This document shows positions 11,691 to 23,805 of a stretch of DNA of 64,000 bases, piece after piece (the stretch's first letter is position 1; every line of letters starts with the position of its first letter). Source of the stretch: Luzula sylvatica (Eukaryota; Streptophyta; Magnoliopsida; Poales; Juncaceae); contig OX326959.1 of NCBI GenBank assembly GCA_946800325.1, positions 15,840,862-15,904,861 on the forward strand, written 5' to 3'. The position numbers were made by a program, and so were the translations under genes. Below the pieces are notes generated by a model that was given only the letters and a program-made list of their open reading frames with translations, did not search any database and was not told the DNA's origin.

Positions 11691-12769
11691 AAGATCTAAC
11701 ATGACTAAATTGAGAGCGATTTTTAATTTTGTTTTATCAAATGACCATTATACTCACGTTAATGATGAATTGATAATTGATATTTCTTACATTTATTTAA
11801 TAATTAATTACTTTCCATAAATCATGTAAATAAAATCTTTCATATATAAAAATATTTTATTCTTAATTTTTTCATCATAAAAAAAAAATTAAATCGTAAT
11901 ATGTCATATATATTTAAATATGAAAATTAATATATATTCGTTAGATTTGATTTTTTTCATAAATTAGAAATTTTTTTTTTTTGCATTGCTCATAAAAAAT
12001 ATAAATAATAGTATATAAGTTTAATAAATATCAATCATCACAAATATGAGTATAATGATCATTTGATTAAAAAAAATTGAAATCACTCTCAATTTAGTCA
12101 TTTTAACTGTCCCAATAACGTCATCCAAAATATATTGTTTGGATGAACCAATAAAATATATTGTTATTTCACAAATAATTAATTAACCAACATGTTATTT
12201 GACGTACTAATCTCATATAAACGGCATGTTATTTCACAAATACTTTTAAATGATCTCAATAAAATATATTGTTCTCATTATGCTATACTTTATTATAAAC
12301 ATCATGATTAAAAATATGATGCCTAATATACAATATATGTGATGAATCAACATTCTGTTACAAAAAAATCTTATAGAATTTCTACTTTTCTTTTGTAGTC
12401 GCCGTAATCTGTCACGTTTACATAATTTTATTAAAGTGTAACCGAAACTATTACGATTCATACGAATACGAACACGATTACGAATACGAATTTGATCTTA
12501 TGTCATACATATATAATACATATATGAATATATTTCATATCATGTTGTTTTAAAAAGTGTCCCCATCTTTCTAAAATTGGGCTAATAAAAATTATAATTT
12601 TATTATTTGTAATTATGTATAGGTATATCTTGATAACTCCCACATAATATGACCCAAATATTTATAATCCTGGTCTCTATTTTGCGCGAAAATGCCTTCA
12701 AAATACGTACAAGAAGACAATAGTGAGTCTTAAATTTCAATGGAAATGAGAGTTCACCCAAATATTCAA

Positions 12770-12946
12770 ATCGATTCGGGAGATATCAACTTGTTCGAAT
12801 TGATTTCTTCCAATATCTTATATAAAAAAGATAAAATTCAGTTTTAGACACTATTTTGTTACCAAACCAATGATAATATTCTTAGCTCTCTATAGGTAAT
12901 TTTGTGTGCTATGCATTTTCACAAAAATATACAAACCACCTCTTTG

Positions 12947-13024
<78 letters not shown>

Positions 13025-13135
13025 GAAGTAAATGCAAAATGAATGATCATGTCACTCATAACACGTCTTCTAAAATTTCGAATCATGTACTAATTATTCC
13101 CAAGCAGCAAAACCCAAATTTCAATACATATTTAT
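12770..13135 (+). repeat. Dispersed repeat family A, copy 3, with TA expansion
   Basis: All the diagnostic blocks are present. The short TATATAT tract after CACCTCTTTGC has expanded in this copy into a 74-base TA microsatellite. A partial further copy (TTATTCAAAATGATTTCTTC) lies at about 13380-13440. Confidence 0.7.
12948..13021. repeat. (TA)n microsatellite
   Basis: About 37 uninterrupted TA units. The open frame through it, alternating Ile and Tyr, is an artefact of the repeat. Confidence 0.95.
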
Positions 13136-13447
13136 AATGATTTTATTCTTAATAACCAATACATAGATAATTTCGAAAATAACTCAAATAATTCTTAGAT
13201 TTTTCTTGTAGTCGTCTTGCCGATACGGTTCATATCTGCATCCGTCTTATTCATTTGAATACAAATACGAAAACGAATCTTGTTCGGGAGTTAAAAAAAA
13301 TTCAAAATTCTCTTATTATCATTTGAAATTTTCAAAATCAATATGAATTTTAAAATGAGAATCTTAGTAATTTGGACCGTATCAACTGCAATCAACTTAT
13401 TCAAAATGATTTCTTCCATTATCTTAGTAATCTGGACCGTATAATTA

Positions 13448-13850
13448 ACATGATAACTGGCACATATTAGTTATTAATTTAGTACGTAATTAACATTAGT
13501 TCAAATTCATAAATTTAAATCAATATTAATGAATTTTTAATGATATGCTCTAATTATCACGTTAATTAAATGCAATAGTACAAATATGAAGAATACGGCG
13601 GGTAACTTTTGGAATAAAGTAAAAAAAAAAATTAATATCAGCTACTGTTCACGCGTGAAAAAGATATAAAATTTAACTTTATTCCAAAATGTACCCGCCG
13701 TATTTTTCATATTTGTACTATTGCATTTAATTAACGTGATAATTACAACATATCCTTAAAAAATCATTAATAATGATTCAAATTATGAATTCGAACTAAT
13801 GTTAATTATGTATGAAATTAATAGCTATCATGTGCCAACTATCAAAATGG
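13448..13850. mobile_element. Fold-back element, two arms of about 195 bp
   Basis: The left arm (about 13448-13642) and right arm (about 13660-13850) are inverted copies with roughly 85-90% identity by eye, separated by about 20 bases containing TTCACGCGTGAA. Shared blocks include CACGTTAATTAAATGCAATA and ATACGGCGGGTA. A transcript would fold into a long hairpin. No coding capacity is seen. The half copy at 330-565 shows it is a dispersed family. Confidence 0.85.
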
Positions 13851-13876
13851 GATATTAAATTGGGATACCATTTATA

Positions 13877-14399
13877 CTATGTTGCACGGATACGGATACG
13901 GCGATTTTCAAAAAATCACGCATACGGATACGGCTATATATTTATTATTTTAATATATTTATATTGTATGTAATAAATAAATAAATAATAAATTAAATAA
14001 TATTTTTAATTTAAATATCATGACAATAAATAAAATCAATATAATAATACAAGTATCATAAAAGTATTCTAAATTTATTCTAGAAGTATCCTAAAACTAA
14101 TTTAGAAGTATCATAGAAGTATCCTACAAGTATCCTATATTATTTATTTAAAAATATTATGGGCCAAAATATATAATGTGCCGAAATATCCTAAATGGAG
14201 TATTCCAGCCGTATCTTGAACGTATCCCAGCCGTATCCTGTCGTATCCCCGCCGTATCCGAAAAAAATAAATATTAAAATAATCAGATACGCCACGTGGC
14301 GTATCCGATACGTATCCGAACCGTATCGTACCCGTATCCGTATCGGATACCCGTATCCTCAGGATATTTCTGCATTTTTGAAGTATCCGCGTAACATAG
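13877..14399. mobile_element. Non-autonomous hAT element, 523 bp
   Basis: Perfect 8-bp target duplications CATTTATA lie at 13869-13876 and 14400-14407. The inverted ends are CTATGTTGCACGGATAC and CTATGTTACGCGGATAC (15 of 17 match). Subterminal GGATACG/CGTATCC motifs are repeated many times at both ends, most densely at 14200-14390. The open frames on either strand here are by-products of that motif array, not genes. There is no transposase. Confidence 0.92.
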
Positions 14400-14534
14400 C
14401 ATTTATACCGTATCAACTTAGATATCAAAAAGGGTATTTGCACCGGCAACCAAAGCATCACACCGGCCCCTGCACATGGTATTATGTTTAATTAAATATT
14501 TAGGCAAAATAATTTGATAGAATGTATTATTATA

Positions 14535-15245
14535 TCTGGTTATAGTTGTCAAAATTCCGATTCAAATTTTATAATTTTGCGATTCTATGACTCAACTTGA
14601 CAAGACGATTTAAGTCGGACATATAATTTTAATTTGGTAAAATCACGATGAAATCTCGATTCAAGACGTAAAATTTACTATATATATGATTTTACAATTC
14701 CACTATTATGACTTACAAATCATTTAATTTTCAAGACGATTATGGCCCAATGTCTATTTTAATTAACTTGGAATACGAAATAAAATATTGACATATTGCA
14801 ATATAATATAATATAATATAATATTGCAAAAATAAAATAATTTGTTTCTTTTCACAGATCTTTTTTATTTTATCTTTACTCAACTTATTTTTGTATATAT
14901 TATTTGTTTTATTATATCTTAGTTCAATTAATCTGGATTTTAATTTTGCATCATACTGGTAATCGATTAATCCTCCATATTTTGGTTAGTTGCGGTTAAC
15001 ATTTGTGTAGATACGGATAATTCATTTTTTTATCTATTTATAATGTTTTGTATATGATTCAAATAAAAAAAATATACTCCATCTATTAATTTATATATAT
15101 TTGTTTAGACAATTGTGTTTGTTATATTTGTTTTCTAGTTAATAAAATTTTTTTCATAAATTTTACGATTCAAAATACGATTTAACGATCCGATTTGTTT
15201 CTATCTCTAAACGATTCAAGGTAAAATTCTGATTATGACAATTTT
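14535..15245. repeat. hAT-like repeat R2, copy 1
   Basis: It begins AGTTGTCAAAATTCCGATTC and ends with a roughly inverted version (GGTAAAATTCTGATTATGAC). The first 200 bases share blocks such as CGATTCAAGACGTAAAAT and TTAATTTGGTA with 33868-34455. No clear target duplication was found and there is no coding capacity. Confidence 0.6.
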
Positions 15246-15434
15246 TTATGAGAGAAAAATAAAGTATACAAAGGCATAGCCCTAAACATATTAAATATAC
15301 TAATTTGAAAGATATAATAGAAAAATTAAAAGACATGATAAAAAATATATTGATAATTCATAATAAGCTTATATAAAATGAAGCGCGTGGATTTTTTTGT
15401 AATATAATTGAGGAATAATTATAAGATATAAACC

Positions 15435-15505
15435 CTAAATCAACAATGACGACGATGACAACAACAACAACAACAACGACGACAACGATAATAATTATAA
15501 TAAAT
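15435..15505. repeat. Low-complexity (CAA/ACG)n tract
   Basis: A run of CAA and CGA triplets (ACAACAACAACAACAACGAC core) forming a degenerate trinucleotide repeat. The antisense valine/isoleucine-rich frame is a shadow of it. Confidence 0.8.
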
Positions 15506-15779
15506 GGAAATTTAAATACTTTACATAATGGAAAATAATGTAAAATTCTCTCTAGATATTTTAAGAAAAATATCATATAAAATACAATGAATTTTTACTT
15601 GCCTCTTATATAACATTATGTTATATTTTTTTAACAAAGTAGCACTCTATTTTCAATCTTTACATTTTAAAGGTCTCCCCGATTTTTTTTAATTAGATTA
15701 ATATAAAAATTAAAATAATATTAGTTGTAAGTATCTAAAGATGACACAGATATTTATAATGCTGGCATCTAATTTGCTT

Positions 15780-16560
15780 CAAAATGCTTTTAAAACCACA
15801 TTTTTTTCTTTTTAACAAATGACATTTTTTGAGAAAGAAAAAAACTAGTAGAAAAATAGAATCTATAGTATTTCTCATGTTTTATAGGTCTAAACATGTT
15901 ATTTTCAATTTATATAAAAATATGTATGACATTTTTATGTTTTATGGTGTATTCATTCATGATGATATATATTCACTTTTGCATGTGTGAAGGTGATATA
16001 AGAATATTTTGTACAGGTACACGTCAAATTATTTTGTCAAATTATTGTCTAAATCAATCCAGATTTTTTATTTGTTTTTATTACGTTCCTAAGAAAAATC
16101 AGATTAATATTTTTTTATCTGATAATAAATTATATTTTTAGTCAATTGTCCAATAGTGTAGTTGGTTGAGTGTAAAACACAAAAAATTATATTTTGTGAG
16201 GATTATAAATTTCATTCTCATTAACATAAATAAACGAAGGACAAATGCATTTTTTTCGTTTATTATATAAAAAAAAAATCATATTAATTTATTTAGCAGT
16301 TATATATTGAAACGTGGGATATATATGCAATGTATGAAATCTTGAGTTCGTGAGGATGTTATTTTATTTAGTTATTGTCGTGTCTTTTTTTCAAACAATC
16401 TTCAAATGTCGCGTCAAAGTGGATAAAAATTAGGAAAAATCATTAGAAGGAAAAAATTAAATAATCATTATAATTTTTAGCATCATTACAAAAATCAATA
16501 TTTTTTACAATAATAATGAATCATTATTTAGTACCTAAAATACATGATGTGATTAAAATA
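15780..16560 (+). repeat. Dispersed repeat block B, copy 2, with insertions
   Basis: The ends match 10985-11240. The middle, about 15900-16420, is extra DNA relative to that copy and includes a SINE-like stretch at 16140-16250. The 81-codon frame inside it is AT-rich with no domain. Confidence 0.55.
16140..16250 (+). mobile_element. Possible tRNA-derived SINE, degenerate
   Basis: TAGTGTAGTTGGTTGAG resembles a Pol III A box, and GAGGATTATAAATTTCATTC about 45 bases later could be a decayed B box. No target duplication was found, so this remains tentative. Confidence 0.35.
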
Positions 16561-16734
16561 ATGAAACTTTTACGTTTGATTCGAGTTATATTAATATAAG
16601 AGAGAAGAATCCATATTAGCAATCTTCCTTATCTGATTTAAACAAAATCGATACACGAAGACGAGAACAAGTTAAGTAGCGGGTTTTAAAGTTCAATCGT
16701 ATAAAGAGTTATCCGACAACGTCATTCAATTTGA

Positions 16735-17010
16735 TTGGCGAGATATCAACCACAATCAATTTATTCAAAATGATTTCTTCCACTATCTTATTTCGAAAAT
16801 ATAATTCTGTTTTAAGAAATATATTATTATCAAGCCAATAATAGTACCCCTTCCTTACTATTGATAATTTTGTATGCATTCTCACAAAATATATAATGCA
16901 CCTCTTTGCCGTATATATTCGAAGTAAATGCAAAATGAGTGATTATGTCATTCATAACATGCCATATGGCTTTCTATTCACGCATTAATTATTCCAAAAA
17001 AGTAAAAACC
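16735..17010 (+). repeat. Dispersed repeat family A, copy 4
   Basis: Contains the GATATCAACCACAATCAATT, GATTTCTTCCACTATCTTAT, GCACCTCTTTGCC and AAGTAAATGCAAAATGAGTG blocks in order. It continues into the ACACGCCTAACGCATGCCAA block at about 17100, which recurs at about 35960. Confidence 0.7.
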
Positions 17011-17149
17011 ATCTTTCAATACATATCCAATAACTTTATGCTTAGTAATAAAAATGTAGATTATTTCTAAAAGACTGCGACTAAGCACGCGGATTCGCCG
17101 GAATGAAATGTAACCGTTTAACACACGCCTAACGCATGCCAACAAAAAA

Positions 17150-17720
17150 AAATATAAATGATTATACAAAAATATGTAAATTTAGCAAAAAATTATACAA
17201 AAAAGTTACTTGTGCAAAAAAATATATGATACATTTCAAAATTTATATGATACATGTATAAATGTATAACATGTATTGTACTTCAAAAATATATATAATA
17301 AAATTTAAAATATATCTGATACATTTAAAAATATATGACATATAAATATATATCGTGTATATAAAACAAATAATATATATTATACTTAAAATATATATAT
17401 CATACATCTTAAATGTATATGATACATCTAAAATAAACTAAATCAATATAATATATCATACATATAAAATTATAACATGCTTTGTACTTAAATAATGCAT
17501 ACCATATATGTAAAATAGTATAACAAATATTATATTTAAAAATATATATATCATATATCTTAAAGGTATATGATATATAACATATAAAGATATATCAAAT
17601 ATTTAAAAATACATATAAACAATATTACATAGTCTAGACATTATTGAAAAATGTATAATATTCATCTAAAATTTATATAATACATTGAAAAAATTTTATG
17701 AAAATCTGAACGAGTGTTGC
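17150..17720. repeat. Degenerate AT-rich array (ATACATCTAAAATATAT-type units)
   Basis: Successive short units of the form ATAT(C/G)ATACAT(T/C)(T/A)AAA recur with variation for about 550 bases. A similar array occupies 19260-19640, and shorter ones follow family A copies at 25200-25280 and 33650-33740. No coding sequence is seen. Confidence 0.55.
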
Positions 17721-18046
17721 GTGCATTAAGCGGCCAAAATAAAAAATAAAAAATATTTTGTGTGTGTACATAAATTCACGTGACGCACTAGAAGGAATCC
17801 TGACAAACCAATGCGCAATCTCCCGACCTACAATATCATATTTATCTTTTCGAAAATGCATCGTAGTTCTCCAAAATAATAATATGAATTATCTCATACT
17901 TGAAAATAGTATGTCCTATCACATACATATTCTCATAACATATTAATAAAAAAAATTAAGAATATATAATTTGTCCTTTGCGTGGCATTAACGTTCCTAA
18001 TCATTAACATTACTGATTGCAGTAAAAGTCCCCCGGTACTTAGAAC

Positions 18047-18707
18047 CAATGTTACAGATATCGCATATCGCTTACATATCAGTCAGTCACCGATAAGAGA
18101 TATAACCGACATAGCGGCGGATTCATAGCGAAAAATATCAGTGGTATAGCGGTGCTGTACTTTTTAATATTAATATATTAAATTGATTATTATAACATTA
18201 ATTTATATTGAGTTTCTTAAACTAATTTAAATTTTACATGATTAATATTCAAAATTCAACAATACACATAAATTTCAAGTCAAACTAAAGATACATTTAA
18301 AATTATAACATAAAATTTACAAATAATACAATAAACTAAACCACGAAATCGTGTTCATTAACCGTGTAGATGCGGGTGCCCCCAATGAAAATCTAACTAC
18401 GTCCGAATCAAAATTGATTTCATTTCCAACAAAAAATATTAGATAAAGAAAGAAAGAGATGGAAATAATTGGGCCAAAAATATTAATGAAAATATTGTTA
18501 AAAGATGGGCCAGCCCAAAATAATATTCAAAATAAATTATGTTTTAAATCTAAATCGGTTCAAATCGGTCCCAATATCGGCCCATATCGGTTCGTGTATC
18601 GGACGACCGATTTACTCAACCGATACGGGACATATCGTAACGGAGGGGCATTGATTAGAGATATGAAACCGACATACCGGTCTATATCGGTGATATTTAG
18701 AACATTG
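18047..18707. mobile_element. Non-autonomous hAT element, 661 bp
   Basis: Perfect 8-bp target duplications CTTAGAAC lie at 18039-18046 and 18708-18715. The ends are CAATGTTACAGATATC and CAATGTTCTAAATATC (13 of 16 match). Subterminal ATATCGG/CCGATA motifs are dense at 18050-18150 and 18555-18695. There is no transposase frame. DNA from 18716 to 19260 holds nothing recognisable. Confidence 0.9.
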
Positions 18708-19259
18708 CTTAGAACCCTTGCGTGATAGTACTTAGTAGCCACTAATTAATATTCATATATTATTATATTGACTCAATTCATTTTTGTGTTTATGATTATT
18801 TAGACATTAATTACTTTTCTATTGTGATAAACAAAATTATATGAATATTAGATTGGATCGTTGCCCTGATCCGAATACATATACAAATTATGAAATTTGA
18901 AAATTAATGAGAGTTACGAATTTTTTATAAGTGTTTTTTGCAAAGTTGCTTTCTCTCTTCTGTAAAAAGAATATTTCAAAATTTTAGAGGGTTTCATAAA
19001 AAAAAAATTCACTATAGAATTTTAAGAATCATATTTTGTTCATTTCGTAAGGTTGTGTGAAATAATTTAAAATTTTGTTGGCATACTGTAACTTATACCA
19101 TTTTTGAATTTTAGATACGCAAAACATTTTACACTTTTATAATGTGTTTGTAATATTTAAAATTACAATTTTGACAGATTGTTTTTTTTGTCATTTTGAC
19201 TGCCTATTGTACGTTGATAAATAAATAACATTTAAATTGTTATACAAAATTATAACTCT

Positions 19260-19640
19260 AAAAAATAATTATTCCATTGTTGTACATCTAAAAAATATAA
19301 GATATAATCTTACAAATTTTAATAAAAGTATATCATACATATAAAAGCGTATGGTATATATAATATATTGTATTTAAAAAGATATAACATTTTATAAAAA
19401 TGTATAAAGCCAAAAAATATATCATAAACAAACGCATAACGTGTATTGTATTTAAAAATGTATATCATACATCTAAAAAATATATAATACATCTAAAAAT
19501 ATATAAAACATAAAATATGTCATACATCAAAAAATATGATTATTATAATTATATTATATTGTTTTCATATTATATAATACATCTAAAAATACGACAATAA
19601 TGTCATATAAAAACAATACAATATTCAAACGATATAATAA
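19260..19640. repeat. Degenerate AT-rich array, second block
   Basis: The same style of short ATACATCTAAAAATATA units as at 17150-17720. The mutational variation is high and no coding frame is present. Confidence 0.5.
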
Positions 19641-19889
19641 TTTTATTCAAAATGACAATGCTATATGAAATAATATAATATCAAATATCAAACAATATAA
19701 TATAAAAACAATGTCATCATTTGTTTATATTTTGATTTCTTTTCATCTGTAATTTTATCAAACAAAATGAAATATGGGAAATATTTATGAAAATGTATTT
19801 TGTTAAACAAAATGTTTAAATGTCATATTAAAACTACTTATTGAGATAAAAATTGTAGCACCTAAAATAATTTATGTATGAGATTATAC

Positions 19890-20138
19890 TATATGCATGA
19901 AATATGACGATGACAAAAAATATTATTTTGTATGGAACAGAATAATATTTTAAGAATAAAAGGAAAAAAAAAATTATGCTTAAAATAATAATATAAGATA
20001 AAACAGTATATAATCAAATAATAACTATATCATAATTTATTTTCTTAGTTTACAATAGGATTTTTTGTATCTATTATGTTAGCTGAACATATGAAATACG
20101 AAAGAATTAATCTTAAATATCATTTGAATGTCATATTA
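19890..20138 (+). repeat. Left flank of the Helitron 1 insertion site, paralogous to 32760-33006
   Basis: This stretch (TTTTGTATGGAACA, TAAGATAAAACAGTAT, GAATGTCATATTA blocks) is colinear with 32760-33006. The colinearity resumes after the Helitron at 24551 and about 33007, which defines the insertion point. Confidence 0.8.
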
Positions 20139-20308
20139 TTAATAGTTATAATTTTAGGGAATTTACCCTAATGTGGTAAAGCCACGTCACACCCTTTTAA
20201 TCTGAACGGTCGGATTTCATGGTAATTTTCATTCTTCCATCTGGACCGTCCGTTTCTTGCCTAGACTTGATCTGCATACATCAGAATACAATATAAAATA
20301 TCTTTAAT

Positions 20309-21660
20309 TTGAATCACGATGAACCAAGTTTACTCAATTTTATTCCTCAACAGACATATATTTCCCCTCCCTCACTCTTTCTCTCCCATTTCTTCACATT
20401 TTTCGGCCGCTCACAAAAGAGAGAAAAAAATGGAAACCCTAACCCTGAACCGCGACGGAAGCGACGGAAGAGACGATTCGTCGATCCTTTTTTTCTGAAC
20501 CGGCGAGCGAGACGATCGCGGCGACGACAAGGTCTGAGCTGATCGAAGCGAAAAATGAAGAAAGCAGCACAAACCCTAGCGGGCGATTGTGACGGAGATT
20601 TCGTCTCCGTAACAGCCCAGGACGACAGCAGCTGCTGCCGCAGACTACGCGCCCCTTTGTTTCGCTTTTTCTACTTGATCAAACCCTGTTTCTCATGTTC
20701 ACGCGAATCCAGGATTTGTGGTGAGTTTTTTTTATCTTTTTCGATCTATTTTTCTATTTATTTGATTGTTTTCTCTCTCTTTGAGTCTGATATTGCGAAT
20801 ATGGACAATTGATTCATGAATTAGTTCATTGTAGGAGCAGATTTAATATTCATTAAGATTTAATATTCATTAGTTAATCTTGAAAGTTTTGGGATATCAA
20901 ATTATCAAACGAGTTACTGTCCGAAGGTTATAGCAATGGTAATAAATGTTGCCATATTAGCATTAATACCCCTACAAAATCTCAGAATGTCATGTATAAC
21001 AGTACAAAATAAGAATTATCATTGATACCCTTATGAAACATATATGTTACGGAGTAAAAGAAACATCATATATGTCCAGTCAAGAATGCTTTGCTTTTGT
21101 CATTTCAGGAATCCTAGAATATTCAATTAGCGTAAATAGGTTTGGTATATTATTGAAAGCCCCTACAATTGATATTTTTATTTTCAAAAGCCGTAATAAT
21201 TTAACAGAATTAATCAAATTGTAGATGACTCTCTTCCATAGAAGATGATTTTGGATATGTTTTTTAAATGCTGGATTGAAGACAATAGCACCACTCATGC
21301 TGTAGGTATGTTAGGGCATTTTTGAAATTTTCCTCTTTTTCATGAATATATGTGATACTTTGATTAATTTCAGGCATGATTTCATTTTTGTGGACTGTCA
21401 GAGAGACGGGTACGAGTATGGTGTTGGGTTGAATATATAACGACAGTAAGTCGACTTCTTAATTTCTTCTGATTAATCTCTATTCGAACCCGTGTCTTAG
21501 TACAAATTCTTTTGCAGAAGGAGTTGTTGGCTACGAGTTCTGGTACCAGTGTCGAGGTACGAACAGCCAATTAGTTTAAGGAGCTATCATAGATGATATC
21601 TTGCCGAACGAAACTCCCTTGATTCGTAATAGTAGTCACTCAGAGCATTGAACTAAAATT
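20309..21660 (+). other. Gene-like transcription unit carried in Helitron 1
   Basis: A GC-rich leader with pyrimidine tracts and AAACCCTA motifs precedes an ATG at 20555. The frame from there encodes 55 residues (MKKAAQTLAGDCDGDF...) up to a consensus donor at 20721 (GTG, then GTGAGT). A terminal-exon-like stretch at 21518-21574 follows a TTTTGCAG acceptor and encodes KELLATSSGTSVEVRTAN before a stop. Middle exons could not be joined with confidence. No protein family is recognised. This may be a captured host gene fragment or the element's own promoter module; expression is unknown. Confidence 0.4.
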
Positions 21661-21734
21661 ACGGGTCTTTTATCAATGTAAATAACTTGCTCAATTCATT
21701 CATAATTTTTTCCACAATTATCGTCACCATAATC

Positions 21735-21860
21735 AAATCATAATCATCATCATCATTTTCATCATTTTCATTATCATCATGATGTCATCATTCTCATCAT
21801 ATCACGATCTATCATCGTTTTCATCATATCATCATCACCATATGCGTTATCGTCTTCATC
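21735..21860. repeat. (TCA)n-rich low-complexity tract
   Basis: Imperfect TCATCATCATT repeats inside Helitron 1. A matching CATCATCAT tract lies at 23715-23810, so the two bracket the hexamer array. Confidence 0.75.
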
Positions 21861-22139
21861 ACTACACATCATTATGTCGCGTACAGCTTGAAACAAAATA
21901 AAACAAGGCTTTTGTTTCGTTGGAACAAAAACAAATACAACATATTGATCTAAGTCAAAGCTTTTGGTATAATACAACACTATTCGTTATAAACAATTCA
22001 TTGTGAATATTTATTGGGGAAACATACTCATTAATTGGTTGTTGAATCGAAGGCTCGAAGCGAAACTCTTATTTACATACAGTTCATATAAAAAAGCAAT
22101 TTGGGATGTGTCATTTGCAAGCCGAATTTGATTGTTGTG

Positions 22140-23690
22140 ACCATAAAACCTTGATTTATTCGTAACACAAATACACGAATACATGTGCCGATACGAAAAT
22201 ACAGAAATAAATACGCTGTTACAACATATAAATACTCGGCCGCAATATGAAATGCATTTACGAATTCAAATTGAACACGTATACAAAGCCCGTGTAGAAG
22301 AACAAATACAAAAAAGAAACAAATGTCAGTACCAATATCGAACTTAATATGAATTAAGCAACATAATTACAGAAATACAAATACTACTACAATTCAAAAT
22401 ACAAACCCAAAAACAAAGACGAAATAGAAACGCAAATCGAATACCAAATACCGTTGCGGAACACAAATACAAAAATCGAACAAGAGTACGAAATAGGAAC
22501 ACAAAATACAACTAAGAATACGGAGACGAACACGAATCCGACTGCGAACTACGAGCTACAAATGACGAACCAATATAGTGTTGCAATCTATCAAAAAGTC
22601 CTTTCGTAACCACAATACAACCTGCGCAATTGTGCGAACTACTGGTTTTATTTTATACGACAATGTTAGTACATATAAAGAAGCTAATACAAGTACTCAG
22701 ACATAACACAAATGAAAATGTGGATACGGAAGGCATTCACCGAAGGTAAATAAGAAATGAATATGCATGTACGAAAACTTACGTACGAGCTCAAAAAAAT
22801 TAGAAAATAATACGAATAATCAAACAAAGACATTCAAAGGCCGAAATTCAAAATACTAAATATGAAATACAAAATACATGTACATGTACAAATATGAAAT
22901 ACCAAAACATTTCTATGAACCATGTACAAATATGAGATACAAATGCGAAACATGAATATGAATATTAACACAAATACTAATACTAATATGAAATACAATT
23001 ATTAATTACATATTACAAATCAATCATCTACAATGAATTACTAACCACCAAATGCGTACTATGAATTAAAACATTTCTACGAACACGAACAAAAAAGACA
23101 GAAATATATCCACGTATCGATACCGATCTCAATACAAACTGTCAAATAAAAAAAGTCGCAAATGCAAGTACAAACAAAGAAGCAAATACAAGTATTCGAA
23201 TATAGTACAAACGCAAATGTGGATATGAAAGACATTCACCGAATGCAAATATGGATATGAAAGACATTCACCGAATGCAAATATGAAATGAATATACAAA
23301 TATGAGATAATAACGCGACTACAAGCTACAAAAATTAGAAACCAAAACCAGTAGACAAACAAAGACATACAGAAAGATTTAAATACTAAATATCGAATAT
23401 GAAATACAAAATACGAGTACATGTACAAATGCGAAATACAAATATAAATTCGTACATGGACACGGATAATAATACAAATATGATTATGAATTAAAAATTA
23501 CGAATTACGTATCATGAATTATGAATTACGAACTATAAGTTGCAGACTACGAATAACGAAATCCGAAATACTAAAATAAAAAAAATACGAAAAACAAAAT
23601 ATGAAATACGAGCAAGAGTACGAGCACGAGTACGAGCATGAGCACGAGCACGAGTACGAACTATAAGTTGCAGACTACGAATAAACGACA
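22140..23690. repeat. Cryptic hexamer satellite (TACGAA/TACAAA-type)
   Basis: About 1.5 kb dominated by variants of TACGAA, TACAAA and GAAATAC with strong A-over-T strand bias. A direct repeat occurs at about 23200-23270 (ATGGATATGAAAGACATTCA twice). Helitron 2 carries a comparable array at 42720-43640. The Leu/Tyr-rich antisense frame is a by-product. Confidence 0.7.
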
Positions 23691-23767
23691 TGCCAAAGCC
23701 TAACTAATAACGCATCATCTTCATCATTGTCATCATCATAATCAACATCATCATTGTCATTTTCATT

Positions 23768-23805
<38 letters not shown>

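Noticed and set aside
12904..13137. 77-codon frame with a long Ile-Tyr run, plus strand
   Set aside because: It is the translation of a TA microsatellite inside a family A repeat.
14144..14491. About 100-codon frames on both strands
   Set aside because: They are produced by the repeated GGATACG/CGTATCC motifs at the end of a hAT element; no domain and no codon bias.
16140..16250. Possible functional tRNA gene
   Set aside because: The A-box-like stretch cannot be folded into a full cloverleaf and the B box is degenerate, so it was kept only as a SINE-like remnant.
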